Shown here piece after piece: positions 38,576 to 46,210 of a DNA stretch of 64,000 nt. Made by a program: the position numbers and the translations under genes. Location: the NCBI GenBank assembly GCA_030683105.1, contig JAUXMZ010000062.1:42202-106201 (forward strand). The letters are read 5' to 3'. Source of the DNA: Burkholderiales bacterium. Lineage in GTDB: Bacteria; Pseudomonadota; Gammaproteobacteria; Burkholderiales; SG8-41. The notes below the pieces were generated by a model that was not told the DNA's origin, searched no databases, and saw only the letters and a program-made list of their open reading frames with translations. Numbering within the stretch: position 1 is the stretch's first letter; each line of letters begins with the position of its first letter.

Positions 38576-38776
38576 ATGATCAGATCTGGCGTCACAGGAC
38601 AGCGCCTCGCAGCGCTGTTTTTGCTGGGCTGCCTGCTGTTCAATTATCCCCTGCTGTCACTGTTCACCGGTCGCGGAGAAATCTTCGGCATCCCCGTGCT
38701 CTACGCTTATGTGTTCGCGGCATGGGCGCTGTTCATCGGGCTGATGGCGCTGGCAGTGGAAAAGCGCGGCGATTGA
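38576..38776 (+). CDS. Small membrane protein, two predicted TM segments, upstream of SLC5-type sensor kinase
   Basis: 66 aa; TM1 LAALFLLGCLLFNYPLLSLF, TM2 VLYAYVFAAWALFIGLMAL; conserved position resembles CbrX. Confidence 0.65.
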   Translation: MIRSGVTGQRLAALFLLGCLLFNYPLLSLFTGRGEIFGIPVLYAYVFAAWALFIGLMALAVEKRGD

Positions 38777-38821
38777 TGCCGGCGTTGCTTCCGGAACGCC
38801 CGACATGAACCAACGCGCAAG

Positions 38822-41587
38822 ATGCTGACCGGCGCCACGATCGTCCTGGTTTCTTTCGCCTACGTCGGCCTGCTGTTTGCGATCGCCTACTATGGCGACA
38901 AGCGTGCCGACGCCGGCCGCAGCATCATCGCCAATCCCTATATCTACGTGCTGTCACTCGCGGTCTACTGCACGTCGTGGACCTTCTATGGCAGTGTCGG
39001 CCGCGCCGCCACCAGCGGCATCGGCTTTCTGCCGATCTACCTTGGGCCCACGCTGATGGCGGCGCTGTGGTGGTACGTGATGCTGAAGATCATCCGCATC
39101 AGCAAGGCCAATCGCATCACCTCGATCGCCGATTTCATCGCCTCGCGCTACGGCAAGAGCCAGATGCTCGGGGGGCTGGTCACGATCATCCTGGTGATAG
39201 GGATCGTGCCCTATATCTCGCTCCAGCTCAAAGCGATATCGACCAGCTTTTCCATCATCCTCAAGTATCCGGAAGTCGTGATGCCCGACAAGGCCGGCGC
39301 AGCCTTGTTTCTCGGAGACAACACCTTCTACATCGCGATGCTGCTTGCCGCCTTCACGATACTGTTTGGCACGCGCCACCTTGATGCGACCGAACGCCAT
39401 GAAGGATTGGTGGCCGCCATCGCGTTTGAATCCGTGGTCAAGCTGCTGGCGTTCATCGCGGTCGGATTGTTCGTGACGTTCGGAATGTACAACGGCTTTG
39501 GCGATATTTTCACCCGTGCCGCCGAGGTTCCGCAGCTCTACGCACTGCTCATGCTGGGAGACGCCAGCGGCAGTTACACGACCTGGGCCTCGTTCACTTT
39601 TCTGTCGATGATGGCCATCATGTTCCTGCCGCGCCAGTTCCAGGTAACGGTGGTGGAAAACGTCAACGAGCGCCACCTCAACAAGGCGATCTGGCTGTTC
39701 CCGCTTTATCTGTTCGCAATCAACATTTTCGTGCTGCCTATCGCGCTGGGCGGGCTGATGCACTTCCAAGGCGGGAGCGTCGACGCCGATACTTTCGTGC
39801 TGACGCTGCCGATAGCGCAGCAACAACCGATACTGGCCTTGTTCGTGTTCATCGGCGGGTTATCGGCGGCGACCGGCATGGTGATCGTCGAAACCATTGC
39901 GCTGTCCACCATGGTCTGCAACGACCTGATCATGCCGGTATTGCTGCGCCTGAAGGCGTTGCGGCTCAATGAAAAAATTGATCTCTCGGGACTGTTCCTT
40001 GCCATCAGACGCGGCGCCATCGTATTCATCCTGGTGCTCGGCTATCTCTATTTCTATTTTGCCGGAGAAGCTTACGCGCTGGTCTCGATCGGGCTGATCT
40101 CGTTCTCGGCCGTTGCCCAATTCGCACCTGCCATCATAGGCGGCATCTTCTGGAAAAGCGGCACGCGCACCGGCGCCATCTGCGGACTGTCGGCAGGCTT
40201 TCTCGTATGGCTGTACACGCTGCTGCTGCCGTCCTTCGCCAAATCCGGCTGGCTGCCGATCACCTTCCTGTCCGAAGGCATATTCGGCCTGGATCTGCTC
40301 AGGCCGCAGCAACTGTTCGGGCTCAGCGGTCTGGACGACATTTCACATTGCCTGTTCTGGAGCATGCTCGCCAACATCGGCTGCTATGTCGGCATTTCCC
40401 TGCTGCAAAAACCCAGTGCCGCCGAACACAGCCAGGCCAATTTGTTCGTCGATGCCCTCAAGCAGTCTTCCACCTCTGGTTCCCGCTTCTGGCGCGGCAT
40501 CGCTTCGGTCGATGATCTGGTGGCGCTGCTCGGCCGGTTCCTGGGACCCAAACGGGCGCGCGAAGCATTCACCCTCTACGCCCGCAGCCGCGGCGAAAAA
40601 ACGATCAAGGCGCTGGTTGCAGATGCCGACCTGGTGCACTACACCGAATCGTTGCTTGCCGGCGCCATCGGCAGCGCCTCCGCGCGCGCCATGGTGGCCT
40701 CGGTCGTCGACGAGGAACCCCTGGGCATAGACGAGGTGATGACCATCATCGACGAGGCCTCGCAGGTCCTGGCCTACAGCCGTCAGCTCGAGCAAAAATC
40801 GCATGAACTTGAAGCAGCCACCAACGAGCTGCGGGACGCCAACCACAGACTGCAGGAACTCGACCGCCTCAAGGACGATTTCATCTCCACCGTCACCCAC
40901 GAACTGCGCACGCCGCTCACCTCGATCCGCGCGTTTTCCGAAATTCTCAGCGACAATCCCCAACTCGATACCGGACAGCGCGAAAAATTCCTCGGCATCA
41001 TCATCAAGGAATCCGAGCGCCTGACCCGGCTCATCAACCAGGTGCTCGATCTGTCCAAGATCGAATCGGGAAATGCCGAGTGGCATTCAAGCGAAATCGA
41101 CATGCGCGAAGTGCTTGACGACTCGGTGACGGCGGTAAGCCAGCTTTTCAGCGAGCAGAACATCGCGCTGGAAACGAGCGCACCTTCCGTAGTGCCGCCG
41201 ATAGTCGCGGACCGCGACCGGCTGATGCAGGTCATGCTCAATCTTTTGTCGAACGCCGCGAAATTCTGCGAACGTCAGGACGGCCGGGTCATCGTCAGGC
41301 TCACGCAAGAGCAGGACGCGCTGCGCATCGACGTCATCGACAACGGCATCGGCATCAGCCCGGGCGATCAGGAGGTGATTTTCGACAAGTTCCGCCAGGT
41401 TGGCGACACACTAACCCAAAAACCTATGGGCAGCGGTCTGGGCCTGGCCATCACCCGGGAAATCATCAGCCACTTCGGCGGCAAGCTGTGGGTTACCAGC
41501 TCCCCCGGGGCAGGCTCGACCTTTTCATTTACCCTGCCGCTCAGATCGGGTTCAAAGTTCCAAGTTCCGAGTTCCAGGTCAAAGTGA
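38822..41587 (+). CDS. SLC5 transporter-domain sensor histidine kinase (CbrA/CrbS-like)
   Basis: 921 aa; about 13 TM N-terminal symporter domain, STAC-like linker, HisKA DFISTVTHELRTPLTSIRAFSE and HATPase DNGIGISPGDQEVIFDKFRQ. Confidence 0.9.
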   Translation: MLTGATIVLVSFAYVGLLFAIAYYGDKRADAGRSIIANPYIYVLSLAVYCTSWTFYGSVGRAATSGIGFLPIYLGPTLMAALWWYVMLKIIRISKANRITSIADFIASRYGKSQMLGGLVTIILVIGIVPYISLQLKAISTSFSIILKYPEVVMPDKAGAALFLGDNTFYIAMLLAAFTILFGTRHLDATERHEGLVAAIAFESVVKLLAFIAVGLFVTFGMYNGFGDIFTRAAEVPQLYALLMLGDASGSYTTWASFTFLSMMAIMFLPRQFQVTVVENVNERHLNKAIWLFPLYLFAINIFVLPIALGGLMHFQGGSVDADTFVLTLPIAQQQPILALFVFIGGLSAATGMVIVETIALSTMVCNDLIMPVLLRLKALRLNEKIDLSGLFLAIRRGAIVFILVLGYLYFYFAGEAYALVSIGLISFSAVAQFAPAIIGGIFWKSGTRTGAICGLSAGFLVWLYTLLLPSFAKSGWLPITFLSEGIFGLDLLRPQQLFGLSGLDDISHCLFWSMLANIGCYVGISLLQKPSAAEHSQANLFVDALKQSSTSGSRFWRGIASVDDLVALLGRFLGPKRAREAFTLYARSRGEKTIKALVADADLVHYTESLLAGAIGSASARAMVASVVDEEPLGIDEVMTIIDEASQVLAYSRQLEQKSHELEAATNELRDANHRLQELDRLKDDFISTVTHELRTPLTSIRAFSEILSDNPQLDTGQREKFLGIIIKESERLTRLINQVLDLSKIESGNAEWHSSEIDMREVLDDSVTAVSQLFSEQNIALETSAPSVVPPIVADRDRLMQVMLNLLSNAAKFCERQDGRVIVRLTQEQDALRIDVIDNGIGISPGDQEVIFDKFRQVGDTLTQKPMGSGLGLAITREIISHFGGKLWVTSSPGAGSTFSFTLPLRSGSKFQVPSSRSK

Positions 41588-41623
41588 AAGTCAAAATTTG
41601 AAATCCGAAACCCGAAACCCGCA
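41548..41623. repeat. 7-bp degenerate arrays bridging kinase and receiver genes
   Basis: GGGTTCA AAGTTCC AAGTTCC GAGTTCC ... ATTTGAA ATCCGAA ACCCGAA ACCCGCA. Confidence 0.75.
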
Positions 41624-41993
41624 ACGGGTGTTGATTGCCGAAGACGAGCCGAGCATCGTTCTGTCGCTGGAATTCCTGCTGCAGGGCGCAGGCTACGAGG
41701 TGACGACCGCTCGCGACGGCACTGCAGCGCTGCGCATGGCCGAATCCACCAGACCCGACCTGATCGTGCTCGATATCATGCTGCCGCTGCTCGACGGGTT
41801 TGAAGTCTGCCGCCAGATCCGCGCCAACGCACTGCTGGGACACACCAGGATACTGATGCTTACCGCACGCGGACATCAGCGCGCAGTGGAAAAAAGCCTG
41901 ACGCTGGGGGCCGACGCCTACATGACCAAGCCGTTTTCAACCAGAGAATTAGTGTTAATTATAAATGAATTACTTTCATCCCCGGCAGCATAG
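41598..41993 (+). CDS. Stand-alone response regulator receiver domain (no output domain)
   Basis: RVLIAEDEPSIVLSLEFLLQ...LIVLDIMLPLLDG...KPFSTREL; ends about 130 aa; TTG start in repeat or GTG near 41628. Confidence 0.88.
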   Translation: MKSETRNPQRVLIAEDEPSIVLSLEFLLQGAGYEVTTARDGTAALRMAESTRPDLIVLDIMLPLLDGFEVCRQIRANALLGHTRILMLTARGHQRAVEKSLTLGADAYMTKPFSTRELVLIINELLSSPAA

Positions 41994-42215
41994 CCGCCAG
42001 CCAGCATGTTTCACGAGCAGCCGGTGCGGAGATGATTTTAGCGATTGCGGGAAATCAATAGCTTGTGGACATGCGGACTGAATATTTTTGAGCAATTCCC
42101 GGCGTCCGAGCCTTGAAAACCGCAGCATCCCCGTTGTACCATCACAATCTGTCGTCGGCGCATCCTCCGCAAACATGGCGTTCTTTTCACGTCATGCTTT
42201 GGGTTTTTTCATTTG

Positions 42216-42249
42216 AGGAGCTTGTCGGACTCAAGGCCGACAAACTCCT
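42216..42249. repeat. Dispersed palindrome, copy B, overlaps stop codon of the OmpR-type regulator
   Basis: AGGAGCTTGTCGG-ACTCAAGG-CCGACAAACTCCT. Confidence 0.88.
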
Positions 42250-42919
42250 ATTCAGAGACGTAATCGAGCAAATAGCCGCGACCATAAAGGGTGCGCACGG
42301 TCACACCGGCGCCCGCTATTTTCTTGCGCAACCGGTGCACGTAGACCTCGATGGCGTTATGACTGACTTCCTTGTCATAACTGTAGAGTTGTTCCACCAG
42401 CTGCTCCTTGCTCACCACCCTGCCAAAGCGATGCAGCAGGCATTCGAGCACGCCGACCTCATGAACCGACAATTGTAGAGTCCGCCCGCCGGCACTGGCA
42501 ATGCGGCCTATGGTGTCGAAACTGAGGCGCCCATAGCTGATCGCGGGGGTTACACTGCCCTGCCCGCGTCGCACCAGCGCCCGCACCCGCGCCTGCAGTT
42601 CGCCCAGGCTGAATGGTTTCACCAGGTAATCATCAGCGCCCAGATCGAGACCGATTACTTTTTCCTCGGGCTGTTCGCGCCCGGACAGGATCAGTACCGG
42701 CATCGTCAGATTACGCCGCCGCAACCGGCGCAGGACCTCAAAACCGTCGAGCTTGGGTAGACCCAGATCAAGGATAAGCAAGCCAAACACATCCTGCTTC
42801 AGCGCCTCGTCGGCTGCCGCACCGTTGGCGACCCAGTCCACGGCATAACCCGCCTGCGCCAGAGAGAACTGCAGTGCTTCAGCCAGCGCGGAATCGTCTT
42901 CTGTAATCAGTATCCTCAA
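42248..42919 (-). CDS. OmpR/PhoB-family response regulator (QseB/PmrA-like)
   Basis: MRILITEDDSALAEALQFSLAQAGY...; C-terminal winged helix EVYVHRLRKKIAGAGVTVRTLYGRGYLLDY. Confidence 0.92.
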   Translation of the reverse strand: MRILITEDDSALAEALQFSLAQAGYAVDWVANGAAADEALKQDVFGLLILDLGLPKLDGFEVLRRLRRRNLTMPVLILSGREQPEEKVIGLDLGADDYLVKPFSLGELQARVRALVRRGQGSVTPAISYGRLSFDTIGRIASAGGRTLQLSVHEVGVLECLLHRFGRVVSKEQLVEQLYSYDKEVSHNAIEVYVHRLRKKIAGAGVTVRTLYGRGYLLDYVSE

Positions 42920-43130
42920 GTCATCTCCTCACCTCACCGCACCGCACGGGCGCTGCCCCGCACCAAGCCTAAATTCGGCGCATGCCGCGCTGATACCTTG
43001 CAACACTTTGTTTTTATTTATTTTTATTCCCACACGGGCGTGAAATCGCTTTTGTTACCCGGTTACGCTGACGGCATATTTTAATCACACCGGTTCAGGA
43101 TTTTGTAAGCATTTATCTTTAGCATTAGAC

Positions 43131-43167
43131 CAGCAAAAAAACCATAAGAAAACCCATTTTTTTGCTG
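43131..43167. promoter_or_regulatory. 11-bp perfect inverted repeat in leader of the symporter operon
   Basis: CAGCAAAAAAA-N15-TTTTTTTGCTG about 45 bp upstream of the DUF4212 start. Confidence 0.5.
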
Positions 43168-43209
43168 TTTGCGAATACTGCCGTTTTCAAACTACCAAAG
43201 GAGGGGGCT

Positions 43210-43476
43210 ATGGAGTTGACCGCCAAGCACGAAGAGTACTGGCGCAAGAATCTTGTCATCACTGCAATCCTGATGGTGATCTGGTTTCTCGCTACGTTTG
43301 TCGAGGGATGGTACGCCCGTGAATTAAACAGCATAACCTTCCTCGGCTTTCCGCTCGGGTTCTACATGTCGGCGCAAGGCTCGTTGATCATCTACGTGGT
43401 GATCATCGGTTTTTACGCGCGCTACATGAACCGCCTCGACAAAGAATATGATGTCCATGAGGAGGAGGTAAAATGA
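43210..43476 (+). CDS. DUF4212 small subunit of sodium:substrate symporter
   Basis: 88 aa, two TM; YWRKNLVITAILMVIWFLATFVEGWYARELN; 4-bp overlap with large subunit; start preceded by GGAGG. Confidence 0.88.
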   Translation: MELTAKHEEYWRKNLVITAILMVIWFLATFVEGWYARELNSITFLGFPLGFYMSAQGSLIIYVVIIGFYARYMNRLDKEYDVHEEEVK

Positions 43477-45560
43477 GCCAGGCGACCTTCAGTCAGAGCG
43501 CATTTACCCAGCAGCTCAAGAAATACTACTTCTTCTATACCGGCGGCTTCCTCGCCTTCATCATCCTGCTCGCCATCGCCGAGCAGCTGGGGTTGTCGCG
43601 ACAATACATCGGATACACCTTCCTCGTCGCCACTATCGGTCTTTACGCCATGATCGGCATCATGAGCCGCACGGCGGAGGTGGCCGAATACTACGTCGCT
43701 GGACGGCGGGTGCCGGCATTCTTCAACGGCATGGCCACCGGTGCGGACTGGATGAGCGCGGCCTCCTTCATCGGCATGGCCGGCACGCTGTATCTTACCG
43801 GCTTCGACGGCCTCGCGTTCGTCATGGGCTGGACCGGCGGTTATGTGCTGGTGGCGCTGTTTCTCGCGCCGTACCTGCGCAAGTTCGGTCAATTCACCAT
43901 CCCCGACTTCCTTGGCGCGCGCTACGGCGGTAACATCCCGCGCACGATCGGCGTGTTTTGCGCCGTGCTCGCCTCGTTCGTCTACGTGGTGGCGCAGATC
44001 TACGGCGTGGGCCTGATCACCAGCCGCTTCACCGGCCTGGAATTCGGGATCGGGGTGTTCGTCGGCCTCGGCGGCATCCTGGTGTGTTCATTCCTCGGCG
44101 GCATGCGCGCGGTGACCTGGACCCAGGTGGCGCAATACATCATCCTGATCATCGCCTACCTCACTCCCGTGATCTGGCTCGGCATCAAGCACACCGGCAT
44201 CCCGGTGCCGCAGATCGCCTATGGCCCGGTGCTGCAGAAAGTGACCGATCTGGAGAAAAAGCTCACTGCCGACCCCAAAGAGCAGGAAGTGCGCAAAATC
44301 TTCAAGGACAGGGCGGATGCCGCCAATGCCGCGTTGAAGGACCCGGGCAAGGCCTACGCTGAAGGCAAAGCCGCTATCGAGAAGAACGCGGCCGACCTGA
44401 AAGCAGCCAACGCGCCTGCCGACAAGGTGGCCGCAGCGGAAAAAGCCGTTGCGGCCTATCCCAAGGACGTGGATGCGGCGAAGGAGCAATGGGGCAAGGA
44501 AAAAGGGCTGGCGGCACGCGCGGCCCCGCCCCGGCCCCATGCCACGCCTTTCCCGGGCAAGGACGAGGCCGCGCAAAACACCGCGCGCCTGAACTTCCTG
44601 GGCATCGTGTTCTGCATGATGTTCGGCACAGCGGCCCTGCCCCACATCCTGATGCGCTACTACACCACGCCCAGCGTGACGGAAGCGCGGCGCTCGGTGT
44701 TCTGGTCGCTGTTCTTCATCTTCCTGCTCTACTTCACCGCGCCCTGCCTGGCCGTGCTGGCCAAGTACGAGGTGTATTCGGGGCTGGTCGGCAGCGCATT
44801 CGCCGAACTGCCGCGATGGGCGGCGGCGTGGGCGACGGTCGATCCAACGCTGCTCAACATCACCGACATCAACAAGGACGGCATCGTGCAACTGGCGGAA
44901 ATCGTCATCGGCGGCGACCTGATCGTGCTGATGACGCCGGAAATCGCCGGCCTGCCCTACGTGGTATCGGGGCTGGTGGCGGCCGGCGGCCTGGCCGCGG
45001 CGCTGTCCACCGCGGACGGCCTGCTGCTGACCATCGCCAACGCGCTGTCGCACGACGTCTATTACAAGATGATCGACCCGCATGCTTCCACCAAACGCCG
45101 CGTCTCCGTGTCCAAGGCGCTGCTGCTGGTTGTGGCTTTGGTTGCGGCCTACGTAACGTCGCTCAAACCGGGGAACATCCTGTTCCTGGTCGGCGCGGCG
45201 TTCTCGATCGCTGCTTCCTCGTTCTTCCCGGCTCTCGTGCTAGGCGTATTCTGGAAGCGGGCCAACAAGTACGGCGCCATTGCCGGCATGCTGGTCGGGC
45301 TGGGGGTGTGTCTGTATTACATGGCCGTCACCTACCCGTTCCTGCGCGACATGATAGGCATCACCAAGCCCATCGCCGAGTACATGTGGTTCGGTTTGAA
45401 CCCGATCTCGGCCGGCGTGTTCGGATTGCCGCTGGGCATGCTGACCATCATCATTGTCAGCCTGCTCACCCCGGCGCCGGACAAGGAAACCCAGGAACTG
45501 GTAGAGCACGTGCGCTACCCGAACCTGCGCGGCGACACCGTGGTATCCGAAGCCGCGTAA
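43473..45560 (+). CDS. Sodium:solute symporter (ActP/VC_2705-like) with Ala/Lys-rich hydrophilic insertion
   Basis: 695 aa; VAEYYVAGRRVPAFFNGMATGADWMSAASFIGMAG SSF signature; insertion between TM segments at about 44230-44590. Confidence 0.9.
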   Translation: MSQATFSQSAFTQQLKKYYFFYTGGFLAFIILLAIAEQLGLSRQYIGYTFLVATIGLYAMIGIMSRTAEVAEYYVAGRRVPAFFNGMATGADWMSAASFIGMAGTLYLTGFDGLAFVMGWTGGYVLVALFLAPYLRKFGQFTIPDFLGARYGGNIPRTIGVFCAVLASFVYVVAQIYGVGLITSRFTGLEFGIGVFVGLGGILVCSFLGGMRAVTWTQVAQYIILIIAYLTPVIWLGIKHTGIPVPQIAYGPVLQKVTDLEKKLTADPKEQEVRKIFKDRADAANAALKDPGKAYAEGKAAIEKNAADLKAANAPADKVAAAEKAVAAYPKDVDAAKEQWGKEKGLAARAAPPRPHATPFPGKDEAAQNTARLNFLGIVFCMMFGTAALPHILMRYYTTPSVTEARRSVFWSLFFIFLLYFTAPCLAVLAKYEVYSGLVGSAFAELPRWAAAWATVDPTLLNITDINKDGIVQLAEIVIGGDLIVLMTPEIAGLPYVVSGLVAAGGLAAALSTADGLLLTIANALSHDVYYKMIDPHASTKRRVSVSKALLLVVALVAAYVTSLKPGNILFLVGAAFSIAASSFFPALVLGVFWKRANKYGAIAGMLVGLGVCLYYMAVTYPFLRDMIGITKPIAEYMWFGLNPISAGVFGLPLGMLTIIIVSLLTPAPDKETQELVEHVRYPNLRGDTVVSEAA

Positions 45561-45581
45561 CACCGGCTTTTCGCAAGACGA

Positions 45582-45610
45582 CAAAGCCCGCTTCGGCGGG
45601 CTTTGTTATT
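45582..45610 (+). terminator. Rho-independent terminator after the symporter
   Basis: CAAAGCCCGC-TTCG-GCGGGCTTTG followed by TTATTT. Confidence 0.88.
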
Positions 45611-45663
45611 TCAGGCGGCATGCATTGGACCACAGACCGGCTGTGGTAGAATGCGCCCCTTCC

Positions 45664-45977
45664 GGAGAGGTGGATGAGTGGTTTAAGTCGCACGCCTGGA
45701 CAATACGCGGCAGCTTATTGCGGCGCAGACTAACCTTCAGACAACACGCGGAGCTTGTTGCGGTGAAGACTGACCTTTAGGTCATGTCGGAGCCAATATG
45801 TCGAAGCCAAAGCGTGTGTACGGTGTAAGCCGTACCGAGGGTTCGACAACCGAACATCCGGTGAATGTTCGGTTGGACGCCGGGACGTATTGAGGCCCGG
45901 CGGTCCCGAGCCGGAGTGTGGCGAGGGATGCGTGGATCGCAGAGGCAATGCGAGACGCGCACAATCCCGCCCTCTCT
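45664..45977 (+). pseudogene. Second tRNA-Ser(GGA) copy interrupted in the anticodon loop and the T loop
   Basis: 45664-45700 and 45810-45846 match the intact tRNA 46038-46129 over 74/74 nt; 45964-45976 resembles its 3' end with changes and no CCA; separated by 109- and 117-nt inserts. Confidence 0.85.
45701..45781. repeat. Two-copy imperfect tandem repeat (about 41 bp) inside insert 1
   Basis: CAATACGCGGCAGCTTATTGCGGCGCAGACTAACCTTCAGA / CAACACGCGGAGCTTGTTGCGGTGAAGACTGACCTTTAGG. Confidence 0.85.
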
Positions 45978-46037
45978 AAACTAAATAGTCTGACGTCAGC
46001 CGGTTGCAACCGGTGATCTGGTAAAATGCGCACCTCC

Positions 46038-46129
<92 letters not shown>

Positions 46130-46132
46130 AAT

Positions 46133-46159
46133 AAAAGAGCCCATCTTGGGCTCTTTTTA
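46133..46159 (+). terminator. Rho-independent terminator after tRNA-Ser
   Basis: AAAAGAGCCC-ATCT-TGGGCTCTTTTTAT. Confidence 0.88.
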
Positions 46160-46210
46160 TTTGGCGGTATGGGGAGGACTCATTCGAACCCGCTGGTTCT
46201 TCGGATTTTG

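Noticed and set aside
42990-43060. Possible sigma-54 promoter upstream of the symporter operon (TTGCAAC)
   Set aside because: No GG dinucleotide at the required spacing from the GC element.
45701-45963. Group I or group II self-splicing intron in tRNA-Ser
   Set aside because: Inserts of 109 and 117 nt are too short for a catalytic core and I saw no P7/domain V-like sequence; one also sits in the T loop, an atypical intron site.
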